Below are positions 23,966 through 32,640 of a stretch of 38,598 nucleotides of DNA, one piece after another. Under the pieces are notes generated by a model, which saw only the letters and a list, made by a program, of their open reading frames with translations, searched no databases and was not told the DNA's origin. The position numbers and the translations under genes are program-made. The stretch is from Prevotella sp. (lineage in GTDB: Bacteria; Bacteroidota; Bacteroidia; Bacteroidales; Bacteroidaceae). Numbering within the stretch: the stretch's first letter is position 1; the number at the start of each line of letters is the position of its first letter. The DNA is taken from positions 1 to 38,598 of the forward strand of contig JAGAWQ010000140.1 of the NCBI GenBank assembly GCA_017941345.1, written 5' to 3'.

Positions 23966-23999
23966 GTCTTTATTTTATAAAGTTTTTGTTTTCGGACTG

Positions 24000-24007
24000 C
24001 AAAGATA
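24000..24007 (-). promoter_or_regulatory. -7 box of the HU gene
   Basis: TATCTTTG followed by CAG on the minus strand, with a leader of about 27 nt. No clear TTTG at the ideal distance. Confidence 0.65.
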
Positions 24008-24069
24008 CTGTTTTTCAACGGAATAGGGAAATTTTATCTGTTTTTTTTTCTAAAAAAGTAGTTTTTTTG

Positions 24070-24077
24070 TATCTTTG
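24070..24077 (+). promoter_or_regulatory. -7 box of an unassigned transcript
   Basis: TATCTTTG followed by CACC, preceded by T-rich DNA that includes TTTC at 19-bp spacing. It points away from HU, and the only thing downstream before the lepA promoter is the candidate RNA. Confidence 0.6.
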
Positions 24078-24082
24078 CACCT

Positions 24083-24262
24083 AAAATTTACGCTTTTAGG
24101 ATATGAAACAGACCAAAATAGATGCCTCAGTAAGTGACTGCCGATGCGACGTCGACTTCATTGGAATACATATTTTAATAAGGAACGTGCGCGAGGTGAG
24201 TCGCCACATTGGCAGACGATGAAATCTATAAAAAACGTCAAAGAACGTAGATTATCGAAATT
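24083..24262 (+). ncRNA. Candidate structured small RNA between HU and lepA
   Basis: The region 23966-24301 has no recognisable protein gene. After the -7 box at 24070 comes a small hairpin CCTAAAA/TTTTAGG (24080-24100). Then CTGCCGATGCGAC (24138-24150) can pair with GTCGC-CAC-ATTGGCAG (24200-24215), 13 pairs with one G-U and a 3-nt bulge. A weak hairpin AATCTA/TAGATT (24223-24253) followed by a T6 run could end the transcript. A 39-codon ORF (24103-24222) exists but has no recognisable family and its composition is not convincing. The RNA ends given are estimates. It matches no RNA class I know. Confidence 0.35.
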
Positions 24263-24268
24263 TTTTGT

Positions 24269-24276
24269 TACCTTTG
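24269..24276 (+). promoter_or_regulatory. -7 box of lepA
   Basis: TACCTTTG followed by CACC; the start site would be near 24283, leaving a leader of about 19 nt before the ATG at 24302. Confidence 0.7.
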
Positions 24277-24301
24277 CACCAAATTGTGCATATTAAGACA
24301 C

Positions 24302-26083
24302 ATGAACCATATAAGAAACTTTTGCATCATCGCACATATTGACCACGGGAAGTCAACGCTGGCTGACCGTCTGTTGGAGTTTACCAAGACTATCCAAGTG
24401 ACGGAGGGACAGATGTTGGACGATATGGACTTGGAACGAGAGCGCGGCATTACGATTAAGAGTCACGCCATCCAGATGGAATATGTGAAGGATGGCGAGA
24501 AATATATATTGAATCTCATTGATACCCCAGGACATGTCGACTTCTCTTACGAGGTGAGCCGCTCTATCGCTGCTTGTGAGGGGGCTTTGCTGGTGGTTGA
24601 CGCCACACAGGGTGTGCAGGCGCAGACCATCTCGAACCTCTATATGGCTATCGACAACGACTTGGAGATTATCCCCGTTATTAACAAGATAGACATGCCC
24701 TCAGCGATGCCTGATGAGGTGGAAGACGAGATAGTCGAGCTGATAGGCTGCGACCGTTCTGAGATTATAAGGGCTTCCGGTAAGACGGGCGAGGGCGTCG
24801 AGGATATCCTGAATGCGGTAGTAGAACGTATCCCACATCCCGTTGGCGACGAAGAGGCTCCGTTGCAGGCGCTGATTTTCGACTCCGTCTTCAACTCGTT
24901 CCGAGGCATCATCGCCTACTTCAAGATGACCAACGGCGTGATTCGTCAGGGTGACAAGGTGAAGTTCTTCAATACGGGTATGGAGTATGTTGCCGACGAG
25001 GTGGGCGTACTCAAGATGGATATGATTCCGCGTAAGGAGCTGCGCACAGGTGAGGTGGGTTACATCATCTCAGGCATCAAGAATGCCAAAGAGGTGAAGG
25101 TGGGCGATACCATTACCCATGTCCAGAACCCTTGCACGAAAGCCATCGAGGGCTTCCAGGAGGTGAAGCCGATGGTGTTTGCGGGTGTCTATCCCATCGA
25201 CCCCACAGACTATGAGAACCTGCGTGCATCGCTGGAGAAGTTGCAGCTCAATGATGCTTCGCTGACCTTTACTCCTGAGACTTCCGTTGCGCTGGGCTTT
25301 GGTTTCCGTTGCGGATTCCTGGGCCTGCTCCACATGGAGATTGTACAGGAGCGACTGGACCGTGAGTTCGATATGGACGTTATCACCACCGTTCCTAACG
25401 TCACCTATATGTGCTACACCAAGCAGGGGGAGGAGAAAGAGGTGCACAACCCCTCAGGACTGCCCGACCAGACGATGATAGACCATATTGAGGAGCCGTA
25501 TATCAAGGCCTCCATCATTACTGCTGCCGACTTCATCGGACCCATCATGACGCTTTGTCTTGACAAGCGTGGTGAGCTGATAGACCAGCAATACGTCTCA
25601 GGCAATCGCGTGGAGTTGCGTTTCATGCTGCCGCTGGGCGAGATTGTCATCGACTTCTACGATAAGCTGAAGAGCATTTCGAAGGGCTATGCCTCCTTCG
25701 ACTATCATATCGACTCGTTCCGTCCCTCGAAGCTCGCCAAGCTGGATATCCTCCTGAACGGTGAGCCTGTCGACGCGCTGTCGACGCTGACCCATCAGGA
25801 CAATGCTGTCTCCTTCGGACGTCGCATGTGCGAGAAACTGAAGGAACTCATCCCTCGTCAGCAGTTCGACATCGCCATTCAGGCCGCTATCGGTGCGAAG
25901 ATTATAGCCCGCGAGACGGTGAAGCAGGTACGTAAGGATGTTACCGCCAAGTGTTATGGTGGTGACGTGAGCCGTAAGCGTAAACTCTTGGAGAAGCAGA
26001 AGCGCGGAAAGAAGCGCATGAAGCAGATAGGTAATGTGGAAGTGCCACAGAAAGCCTTCCTTGCCGTATTGAAACTAGATTAA
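24302..26083 (+). CDS. lepA: Elongation factor 4 (LepA)
   Basis: A 593-residue translational GTPase that acts on ribosomes. The start [19 protein letters not shown] matches the family start; an upstream in-frame TTG at 24284 would lie at the transcription start and is rejected. G1 is AHIDHGKST (11-19), G2 region [10 protein letters not shown]3 DTPGHVDF, G4 NKID. The LepA-specific C-terminal domain is complete ([18 protein letters not shown], then [20 protein letters not shown]). A Crp/Fnr-type gene follows after 23 bp on the same strand. Confidence 0.98.
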   Translation: MNHIRNFCIIAHIDHGKSTLADRLLEFTKTIQVTEGQMLDDMDLERERGITIKSHAIQMEYVKDGEKYILNLIDTPGHVDFSYEVSRSIAACEGALLVVDATQGVQAQTISNLYMAIDNDLEIIPVINKIDMPSAMPDEVEDEIVELIGCDRSEIIRASGKTGEGVEDILNAVVERIPHPVGDEEAPLQALIFDSVFNSFRGIIAYFKMTNGVIRQGDKVKFFNTGMEYVADEVGVLKMDMIPRKELRTGEVGYIISGIKNAKEVKVGDTITHVQNPCTKAIEGFQEVKPMVFAGVYPIDPTDYENLRASLEKLQLNDASLTFTPETSVALGFGFRCGFLGLLHMEIVQERLDREFDMDVITTVPNVTYMCYTKQGEEKEVHNPSGLPDQTMIDHIEEPYIKASIITAADFIGPIMTLCLDKRGELIDQQYVSGNRVELRFMLPLGEIVIDFYDKLKSISKGYASFDYHIDSFRPSKLAKLDILLNGEPVDALSTLTHQDNAVSFGRRMCEKLKELIPRQQFDIAIQAAIGAKIIARETVKQVRKDVTAKCYGGDVSRKRKLLEKQKRGKKRMKQIGNVEVPQKAFLAVLKLD

Positions 26084-26106
26084 CCCCTTAAAAACCTATT
26101 AACTAT

Positions 26107-26718
26107 ATGACAACAATTGGACTGACAACAAGAGACGTAGCAAGAGAGTTGGCAAGACGCTACAGTACGATGACTCACGACGAGTTGGACGTGCTGGAGA
26201 GTATTCTGGTACCTATGAAGTTCCAGAAAGGAGAAATCATACTGAAGGAAGGAGACATCTGCACAAACATCTACTGGGTGGTGAAGGGATTGGTGCGCCA
26301 ATACTACTACAAGAACGGCAAGGAGCTGACGGAGTATATGGCCAACGAGAATACCATCTGTATGTGTATCGAGAGCCTCTTCAAGGAGGAACCCAGTCGT
26401 CAGCAGATAGTAGCCCTTGAGCCTACCATTATCTACGCGATGCCTAAAGACCGTCTGGAACGTGAGGCTGTCCGCAACACGAACATCCAGATGCTGTATC
26501 GTAAGATATTGGAGGAGTCGCTGATTATCTCGCAGATTCATGCTGACATGCTACGCTTTGAGTCGGCTCCAGAACGCTATGCCAAGCTGGTGAAGCGTTC
26601 ACCACAACTGGTGCTTCGTGCACCTTTGGTCTATATCGCCAGCTATCTGCAGATGACACCCGAGACGCTGAGTCGCGTGCGTACCTCTGCACTCATGGAT
26701 GGACGTCATAAAGAATAG
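26107..26718 (+). CDS. Crp/Fnr-family transcriptional regulator
   Basis: A 203-residue regulator with an N-terminal cyclic-nucleotide-binding-type beta-barrel (about 20-125; KFQKGEIILKEGDICTNIYW, VVKGLVRQYYYKNGKELTEY) and a C-terminal winged helix-turn-helix (VYIASYLQMTPETLSRVR, about 178-195). The phosphate-binding cassette of true CRP (GE-LA-RAAT type) is not recognisable, so cAMP is an unlikely ligand. No Cys cluster for an iron-sulphur centre is present. Proteins of this kind are common in Bacteroidetes and mostly of unknown signal. The gene may be co-transcribed with lepA. Its stop is 1 bp from the stop of the convergent ispE gene. Confidence 0.9.
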   Translation: MTTIGLTTRDVARELARRYSTMTHDELDVLESILVPMKFQKGEIILKEGDICTNIYWVVKGLVRQYYYKNGKELTEYMANENTICMCIESLFKEEPSRQQIVALEPTIIYAMPKDRLEREAVRNTNIQMLYRKILEESLIISQIHADMLRFESAPERYAKLVKRSPQLVLRAPLVYIASYLQMTPETLSRVRTSALMDGRHKE

Positions 26719-26719
26719 G

Positions 26720-27553
26720 CTACAGTCTCGAACAGAACGTAAACATGTTGGGGAACTGCCGACTGAGTGTGTCGGGTTGTTCCTTGAAAAGTCCAAATAG
26801 GGCGCTACCTGAGCCAGACATGGCGGCATAGGTGGCGCCCATCTCGTATAGTTGCGCCTTTACCTCGCCAATCTCAGGGTGTTGGGCAAACACGCTCTCC
26901 TCGAAGTCGTTGACCAGCGTCTCGCGCCACGTTTCTACGGGCTGCATGACAGCATCCTTAGGACATACGTCGGGGTAGTGGGGGTGAATCAGCGAGAAAG
27001 CCTCTTTCGTCGGTACGGGAATGTCGGGACGCACCACACCGATATACCATTCCGACAGGTCGAGACGGATAGCCTGCATCTTCTCGCCGATACCTTCGGC
27101 ATAGCAGGGGGTACTCTTGATGAAGAAGGCACAGTCGGCTCCCAGCCTGGCGGCATACTGAATCATCTTTTCGTCGCTCATCTTCAGGTCGAACAGCTCG
27201 TTCAGCAGACGAATCATATAGGCACAGTCGCTCGAACCGCCGCCCATACCAGCCTGTGTGGGAATGCCCTTCCACAGGTGTGTGTGGATACGAGGCAGCG
27301 TGGGGAAGTCCTCCTTCAGCAATTGGTAAGCCCTTACCACCAAGTTCCTTTGTTCGTCGCCCTCAATGGCGATGTTGGTCACCTTCAGGTCACAGTCTAC
27401 CTCCGAGGGGAATCCCTCGTCCATCCTTTGCACTTCCAGCGCGTCTTTAATGGGTACGGGATAGAACACAGTCTGCAGGTTGTGGTAACCGTCTGGTCTC
27501 TTCTCGACCACATTCAGTCCCAGATTAATCTTTGCTATCGGAAAAACTATCAT
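26720..27553 (-). CDS. ispE: 4-diphosphocytidyl-2-C-methyl-D-erythritol kinase (IspE)
   Basis: A 277-residue GHMP kinase of the non-mevalonate isoprenoid pathway; it phosphorylates CDP-methylerythritol. The catalytic Lys8 is in FPIAKINLGL, the ATP-binding glycine loop is GIPTQAGMGGGSSD (96-109), and the base Asp140 is in RLGADCAFF. The third GHMP motif MSGSGSALFGLF is near the C-terminus. Length matches the family (about 280). The start codon directly follows a heptamer repeat that also covers the end of the upstream gene. It is convergent with the Crp-like gene with a 1-bp gap and no terminator. Confidence 0.97.
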   Translation of the reverse strand: MIVFPIAKINLGLNVVEKRPDGYHNLQTVFYPVPIKDALEVQRMDEGFPSEVDCDLKVTNIAIEGDEQRNLVVRAYQLLKEDFPTLPRIHTHLWKGIPTQAGMGGGSSDCAYMIRLLNELFDLKMSDEKMIQYAARLGADCAFFIKSTPCYAEGIGEKMQAIRLDLSEWYIGVVRPDIPVPTKEAFSLIHPHYPDVCPKDAVMQPVETWRETLVNDFEESVFAQHPEIGEVKAQLYEMGATYAAMSGSGSALFGLFKEQPDTLSRQFPNMFTFCSRL

Positions 27554-27600
27554 ACCTTTTATCTTTTACCTTTTACCTTTTATCTTTTATCTTTTATCTT
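27554..27600. repeat. Heptamer tandem repeat before the ispE start
   Basis: Units acctttt and atctttt alternate for six full copies and a partial one, running from the base next to the ispE ATG into the end of the upstream gene, whose stop codon (27580-27582) and last residues (KDKR) are repeat-encoded. In mRNA sense it is an A-rich leader of aaaagat and aaaaggt units. Confidence 0.93.
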
Positions 27601-28014
27601 CCTCTTAAACTCCAGCGTTTTCGGCAGTTTGCGCCATTTCCCCTGATGAGGAACCTTGATGGTATTCCCTGCACCCTGACGCAGAATGTAGATGGAGTCG
27701 TTCTGGCGTGTGAGCGTAGCTACGAGGTCTTCGCTGCCGAAGTCGTTAATCATCTGAAGCGTAGCCTCCTGTTCGCTTTTCACCTCGCAGGAGGTGATGA
27801 CCCAGCAGAAGGAGTTGTGCGTCTTGCCCAGATAGCCCGGCAGAGAGCCGTAGAGCTCCTGTCCTGGAATCGTGATGTCCTGCTCATAGAGATTGATGCG
27901 CAGATAGACGTCGTAATTATTATTATATAGGTACGCGCGAAAGGCGTCTTGTTGTGCAAACAAGGCCAGTGGGGTGTATAGCCACAGGAAGATGACAAAG
28001 AGGTGCTTACCCAT
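27580..28014 (-). CDS. Small secreted protein of unknown function
   Basis: A 144-residue protein. The start MGKHLFVIFLWLYTPLALFA is chosen because it gives a clean signal peptide and lies downstream of the -7 box; a longer frame reaching 28092 would start upstream of that promoter. The mature part begins QQDAFRAYLYNNNYDVYLRI and contains short strands (QDITIPGQELYGSLPGYLG, VITSCEVKSEQEATLQM), ending in a Lys/Arg-rich tail encoded by the heptamer repeat. There are two Cys residues in the visible body (FCWVITSC). I do not recognise a family. It is transcribed with ispE, which follows after 26 bp. Confidence 0.75.
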   Translation of the reverse strand: MGKHLFVIFLWLYTPLALFAQQDAFRAYLYNNNYDVYLRINLYEQDITIPGQELYGSLPGYLGKTHNSFCWVITSCEVKSEQEATLQMINDFGSEDLVATLTRQNDSIYILRQGAGNTIKVPHQGKWRKLPKTLEFKRKIKDKR

Positions 28015-28035
28015 GATTCTCTTTTTTTTTGATGA

Positions 28036-28043
28036 CAAAGTTA
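28036..28043 (-). promoter_or_regulatory. -7 box of the small secreted protein gene
   Basis: TAACTTTG followed by TCATC on the minus strand, 21 bp before the chosen ATG. A run of about ten A's in mRNA sense (28022-28030) forms the leader. Confidence 0.6.
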
Positions 28044-28119
28044 ATGAATCTATATCAATAAATAATCGTTTACGTAGAAAAATAATAGGCAATTATGGTA
28101 GGTTTTAATTTTTTTTAAG

Positions 28120-28127
28120 TAACTTTG
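28120..28127 (+). promoter_or_regulatory. -7 box of the glycogen synthase gene
   Basis: TAACTTTG followed by CGCCC; no clear TTTG at 20 bp. The leader would be about 17 nt. A CGTTTACGT sequence lies 44 bp upstream at 28067-28075 and recurs at 32540. Confidence 0.65.
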
Positions 28128-28150
28128 CGCCCACAATACATGTATTAAGA

Positions 28151-29833
28151 ATGGTAAAGAATATGTTAAAGCCTGATTACATCTTCGAATCGAGCTGGGA
28201 AGTTTGTAACAAAGTTGGTGGAATTTACACCGTTTTGTCCTCTCGCGCGAAGACCCTTCAGGAGGAAATGAAAGACAGGATACTGTTTATCGGTCCTGAC
28301 TTTTGGAAAAAAGAGGAAAGTCCCTATTTCAAGGAAGACAGTTCGCTCTTTGCCGAATGGCAGTGGGAAGCCAAGGAGCAAGGCCTGAAGGTCAGGGTAG
28401 GTCGTTGGATCATACCTGGCGAGCCTATTGCTATCCTGGTGGACTTTAACCCTTTCTTCGAACAGAAGAACGAAATCTACGGATGGCTTTGGGAGAACTA
28501 TGGCGTTGACTCGCTTCACGCCTATGGCGACTACGACGAGGCCTCGATGTTCTCTTATGCTGCCGCGCTGGTGGTAGAGAGCTATTACAATCACTATCTC
28601 TCACCTCAAACCCCTCACCTCAAAGTTGTTTATCACGCCAACGAGTGGATGTGCGGCTTGGGTGCTTTGTACATCAATGCCCATCTGCCTCAGATAGGTA
28701 CGGTGTTTACGACACACGCCACGAGTATCGGGCGTTCGATAGCAGGCAATCAGAAACCGCTTTACGACTATCTGTTTGCCTACAACGGCGACCAGATGGC
28801 GGGCGAGCTGAATATGCAGTCGAAGCACTCTATCGAGAAGCAGACCGCCCTGAATGTCGACTGCTTCACCACCGTGAGTGATATTACTGCGAATGAGTGT
28901 AAGGAGCTGTTAGACAAACCGGTAGACGTTGTGCTGCCCAATGGCTTCGACAACAGTTTTGTGCCTAAGGGTGCTGTGTTCACCAGAAAGCGCAAGGCGG
29001 CTCGTAAGCGTTTGTTGGAAGTGGCTAATGCCTTGCTGGGCGAACAGCTCGACGACGATACGCTGATTGTGTCGACCTCTGGACGCTACGAGTTCCGCAA
29101 CAAAGGTATCGACGTATTTGTGGAGGCGATGAACCGTCTGCTTCGCGACAAGGACCTGAAGAAGAAGGTGGTAGCCTTCATCGAGGTTCCGGGTTGGGTA
29201 GGGGAGCCCCGCAAGGACTTGCAGGAGCGCCTCCAAAAGAATAATTGTCAATTCTCTACTCCCCTCGAGGTTCCTCAAGTCACCCATTGGCTCCACAACA
29301 TGAGTCACGACAACGTGCTGAGCATGATGAAATACTACGATATGCACAACCGTAAGGACGAGATGGTGAAAGTCATCTTCCTGCCTTGCTATCTGGACGG
29401 GAAGGATGGCATCCTGAACATGACCTATTATGATATCGTGCTGGGCAACGACCTCTGCGTCTATCCCTCTTACTACGAGCCCTGGGGTTATACCCCGCTG
29501 GAGGCTGTGGCTTTCAAGGTGCCTTGCATCACCACCGACTTGGCGGGCTTTGGCCTTTGGGCTAACAGCGAGTTTGGCGGACGCTACGGCGAGATTGAGG
29601 ACGGTGTGAAGGTGATTCATCGCACAGACTATAACTACTCTGAGGTGGCTGATGCCATCAAGGACACCATAGCCAAGTTCTCAGCGATGGACAAGAAGCA
29701 GATTGATGCCTGTCGAAAGGCTGCCGACAACCTCTCGAAGAAAGCCCTGTGGAGCGAGTTCATCAAATATTATCACGAGGCTTACGACATTGCCCTGCGC
29801 AAAGCTGAAGAAAGAATTAACAAGACAAACTAA
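28151..29833 (+). CDS. Glycogen synthase, GT3 type
   Basis: A 560-residue glycogen synthase of the GT3 class, the type otherwise typical of animals and fungi and usual in Bacteroidetes, unlike the GT5 GlgA of E. coli. The N-terminal YIFESSWEVCNKVGGIYTVL carries the donor-site KVGGIYTV loop. VVYHANEWMCGLGALYI, VFTTHATSIGRSIAG, VDVVLPNGFD and the C-terminal VYPSYYEPWGYTPLEAVAF with the conserved Glu pair region follow in the expected order. It extends alpha-1,4-glucan from a nucleotide-glucose donor. A start at the second Met (28163) is possible. It is followed after 24 bp by glycogen phosphorylase, so synthesis and breakdown are encoded together. Confidence 0.95.
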   Translation: MVKNMLKPDYIFESSWEVCNKVGGIYTVLSSRAKTLQEEMKDRILFIGPDFWKKEESPYFKEDSSLFAEWQWEAKEQGLKVRVGRWIIPGEPIAILVDFNPFFEQKNEIYGWLWENYGVDSLHAYGDYDEASMFSYAAALVVESYYNHYLSPQTPHLKVVYHANEWMCGLGALYINAHLPQIGTVFTTHATSIGRSIAGNQKPLYDYLFAYNGDQMAGELNMQSKHSIEKQTALNVDCFTTVSDITANECKELLDKPVDVVLPNGFDNSFVPKGAVFTRKRKAARKRLLEVANALLGEQLDDDTLIVSTSGRYEFRNKGIDVFVEAMNRLLRDKDLKKKVVAFIEVPGWVGEPRKDLQERLQKNNCQFSTPLEVPQVTHWLHNMSHDNVLSMMKYYDMHNRKDEMVKVIFLPCYLDGKDGILNMTYYDIVLGNDLCVYPSYYEPWGYTPLEAVAFKVPCITTDLAGFGLWANSEFGGRYGEIEDGVKVIHRTDYNYSEVADAIKDTIAKFSAMDKKQIDACRKAADNLSKKALWSEFIKYYHEAYDIALRKAEERINKTN

Positions 29834-29857
29834 ATACTTTATTTTTAGGATAAGATT

Positions 29858-32431
29858 ATGAAAATTAAAGCAGATTACGCAAACGAACCCGCATGGAAGA
29901 TGCTGACCGTAAGAGCCACGCTTCCTGAGGAGTTGAAGTGTTTGGAAGAGATTGCCCACAACATGTGGTGGGTGTGGAACCATGAGGCACGCGACCTGTT
30001 CCGTGAGCTCGATGTCGAAATCTATCACGAAGTGAGACATAATCCCGTGATGCTGTTGGAGCGTCTTAGCTTTGACCGCAAGGAGGCCATCCTGAAGGAC
30101 AAGGCTCTGATGAAGCGTATCAAGGATGTCTATGAGAAGTTCCGTAAGTATATGGATGTCAAGCCCGACACCAAGCGTCCTTCTGTGGCTTACTTCTGCA
30201 TGGAGTATGGTATGCACTCAGCCCTGAAGATTTACTCTGGTGGTCTGGGAATGCTCGCCGGTGACTATGTGAAGGAGGCTTCCGACTCTAACGTCGACAT
30301 GTGTGCCGTAGGTTTCCTCTATCGTTTCGGCTACTTCAAGCAGAGCCTCTCGATGGACGGACAGCAGATTGCCAACTACGAGACGCAGAACTTCGGTTCG
30401 CTGCCCATCGAGCGTCAGCTCGACAAGGACGGCAATCCTATGGTTATCGACGTGCCTTATAACAACTATCAGGTTCACGCCTACGTTTGGCGTGTGAACG
30501 TTGGTCGTGTGAAGCTCTATCTGCTCGATACCGACAACGAGATGAACTCTGAGTTCGATAAGCCCATCACCCACGCCCTCTATGGTGGCGACTGGGAGAA
30601 CCGTCTGAAGCAGGAGATTCTGCTTGGTATCGGTGGTATGCTGCTGCTGAAGAAGCTGGGCATCAAGAAGGATATCTATCATTGCAACGAGGGGCACGCA
30701 GCACTCTGCAACCTGCAGCGTCTGTGCGACTATATCGAGGAAGGGCTGACCTTCAACCAGGCTCTCGAGCTGGTTCGCGCCTCTTCGCTCTATACCGTTC
30801 ATACCCCTGTTCCTGCAGGTCACGACTACTTCGACGAGGGTCTCTTCGGAAAGTATATGGGCGCCTATCCTCAGAAGCTGGGTATCTCCTGGGACGAGTT
30901 CATCGGTATGGGTCGCACCAACCCCAACGACAAGGGCGAGAAGTTCTGTATGTCAACCTTCGCCTGCAACACCTGTCAGGAGGTTAACGGTGTGTCTAAG
31001 CTGCACGGATGGGTTTCCCAGAAGATGTTCGCTCCCATCTGGAACGGCTACTTCCCTGAGGAGAACCACGTGGGCTATGTCACCAATGGTGTTCACTTCC
31101 CCACATGGGTGGCTACTGGCTGGCTGACGAAGATTTACCAGAAGTATCTCGACCCCAAGTATATGGGTGACCAGTCGAACGCTAAGCTTTGGGAGGGCAT
31201 CTACAACTGTCCCGATGACGAGCTTTGGGCTACCCGTCTGGAGATGAAGCAGAACCTGATTCACTACATCAAGAATCAGTTCCGCGATGCTTGGCTGAAG
31301 AATCAGGGCGACCCCTCGCGTGTCGTATCGCTGCTTGAGTCGATGGATTCCAAGTGCCTGATGATTGGCTTCTGCCGTCGTTTCGCTACTTATAAGCGTG
31401 CTCACCTGCTGTTCACCGACCTGGACCGTCTCTCTAAGATTGTCAACAATCCTGAGCGTCCCGTGATGTTCCTCTTCGCTGGTAAGGCTCACCCCGCTGA
31501 TGGTGCTGGTCAGGGACTTATCAAGAAGATTTACGAGATTTCACAGCGTCCTGAGTTCCTGGGTAAGATTATCTTCCTCGAGGACTACGACTTCCTGCTG
31601 GCTCGCCGTCTCGTCAGCGGTGTTGATATCTGGATGAATACGCCTACCCGTCCGCTTGAGGCTTCTGGTACATCTGGCGAGAAGGCCGAGATGAACGGTG
31701 TTGTCAACCTCTCCGTCAAGGACGGTTGGTGGCTCGAGGGCTATCGCGAGGGCGCCGGATGGGCTCTCACCGAGAAGTGCACCTATCAGAATCAGGGCTA
31801 TCAGGACCAGCTCGACGCTGCTACCATCTACGGTCTGCTTGAGAACGAGATTATTCCTCTTTATTATAATAAGGACAAGAAGGGTGTCTCTAAGGGCTGG
31901 TGCAAGGTCATCAAGAACTCTATCGCACAGATTGCGCCTCACTACACCATGAAGCGTCAGCTCGACGACTACTACAGCAAGTTCTACGAGAAGCAGGCTA
32001 AGCGCTTCAAGGAGATTTCCAAGGACGACAACAAGCTGGCCAAGGATATCGCCCAGTGGAAGGAAGCCGTTGCTGAGCGTTGGGACGCTATCAACGTAGT
32101 CAGCTGCGAGTGGGACTTCCCCGCAAACGGTTGCGAGGCTGGTCAGAAGTACAACGTCAAGTACGTCATCAACGAGCAGGGCCTCGACGATGCTATCGGC
32201 CTGGAGAAAGTCAACATCTTCACCAATAAGGACGGCGAGGAGCGTGTCTACTCTGTTGAGCCGCTGAAGATGACCAAGAAGGAAGGCAACAACTACACCT
32301 TCGAGGCTACGCTGTCGCCCACTCAGTTCGGACAGTACAAGTCGGCCATCCGTATGTATCCGAAGAACAAGAACCTGCCTCACCGTCAGGACTTCTGCTA
32401 CGTGAAGTGGCTCGAACTGCCCCAGATGTAA
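29858..32431 (+). CDS. glgP: Glycogen (alpha-glucan) phosphorylase
   Basis: An 857-residue GT35 phosphorylase that releases glucose 1-phosphate from alpha-1,4-glucan. The N-terminal DUF3417 domain (about 10-115, [19 protein letters not shown]) is typical of the short bacterial/archaeal type. The active-site parts include [40 protein letters not shown]-like [15 protein letters not shown] and [14 protein letters not shown], where Lys609 is the expected pyridoxal-phosphate lysine. The C-terminal 130 residues form an added beta-rich part ([34 protein letters not shown]). It follows the synthase gene by 24 bp and ends at a strong terminator. Confidence 0.97.
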   Translation: MKIKADYANEPAWKMLTVRATLPEELKCLEEIAHNMWWVWNHEARDLFRELDVEIYHEVRHNPVMLLERLSFDRKEAILKDKALMKRIKDVYEKFRKYMDVKPDTKRPSVAYFCMEYGMHSALKIYSGGLGMLAGDYVKEASDSNVDMCAVGFLYRFGYFKQSLSMDGQQIANYETQNFGSLPIERQLDKDGNPMVIDVPYNNYQVHAYVWRVNVGRVKLYLLDTDNEMNSEFDKPITHALYGGDWENRLKQEILLGIGGMLLLKKLGIKKDIYHCNEGHAALCNLQRLCDYIEEGLTFNQALELVRASSLYTVHTPVPAGHDYFDEGLFGKYMGAYPQKLGISWDEFIGMGRTNPNDKGEKFCMSTFACNTCQEVNGVSKLHGWVSQKMFAPIWNGYFPEENHVGYVTNGVHFPTWVATGWLTKIYQKYLDPKYMGDQSNAKLWEGIYNCPDDELWATRLEMKQNLIHYIKNQFRDAWLKNQGDPSRVVSLLESMDSKCLMIGFCRRFATYKRAHLLFTDLDRLSKIVNNPERPVMFLFAGKAHPADGAGQGLIKKIYEISQRPEFLGKIIFLEDYDFLLARRLVSGVDIWMNTPTRPLEASGTSGEKAEMNGVVNLSVKDGWWLEGYREGAGWALTEKCTYQNQGYQDQLDAATIYGLLENEIIPLYYNKDKKGVSKGWCKVIKNSIAQIAPHYTMKRQLDDYYSKFYEKQAKRFKEISKDDNKLAKDIAQWKEAVAERWDAINVVSCEWDFPANGCEAGQKYNVKYVINEQGLDDAIGLEKVNIFTNKDGEERVYSVEPLKMTKKEGNNYTFEATLSPTQFGQYKSAIRMYPKNKNLPHRQDFCYVKWLELPQM

Positions 32432-32463
32432 AAGCATCCTCTTTTATATCCCCATATCAGTTT

Positions 32464-32500
32464 GGACAACCCCGTTTTTGAGGGTTGTCCTTTCTTTTTT
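32464..32500 (+). terminator. Terminator of the glycogen operon
   Basis: GGACAACCC (32464-32472), loop, GGGTTGTCC (32482-32490), then TTTCTTTTTT. Perfect 9-bp stem and a good T-run. Confidence 0.95.
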
Positions 32501-32533
32501 CTAACAAATTATCCTCAATTAACATTTTTTAAA

Positions 32534-32547
32534 CGAAAACGTTTACG
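32534..32547. promoter_or_regulatory. Palindrome resembling a LacI-family operator
   Basis: CGAAAACGTTTACG is a 14-bp inverted repeat with one mismatched pair and the central CG typical of LacI/GalR operators. It covers the place of the -33 box of the promoter at 32567, so binding would block transcription of the surface lipoprotein. Confidence 0.45.
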
Positions 32548-32566
32548 TCTTTTATTTCTTTTTTAC

Positions 32567-32574
32567 TATATTTG
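32567..32574 (+). promoter_or_regulatory. -7 box of the surface lipoprotein gene
   Basis: TATATTTG followed by CAAAC, with TTTA at about 21-bp spacing inside the palindrome. The leader would be about 60 nt and is A/T-rich. Confidence 0.65.
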
Positions 32575-32640
32575 CAAACGAAAAGAAATGATAAACAGAT
32601 ATCAATTAATATTTATTACTAACTAAAAAATGTGTAGCTT

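Noticed and set aside
24103-24222. 39-codon ORF between HU and lepA
   Set aside because: No family resemblance, odd Cys/Arg mix and overlap with the two pairing arms; the RNA reading explains the region better. Kept only as a note under the ncRNA candidate.
24284-24301. TTG start extending lepA by six residues
   Set aside because: It lies at the predicted transcription start, and family members begin at the ATG at 24302.
28015-28092. Longer N-terminus for the small secreted protein
   Set aside because: It would place the start upstream of the -7 box at 28036 and hide the signal peptide behind a basic extension.
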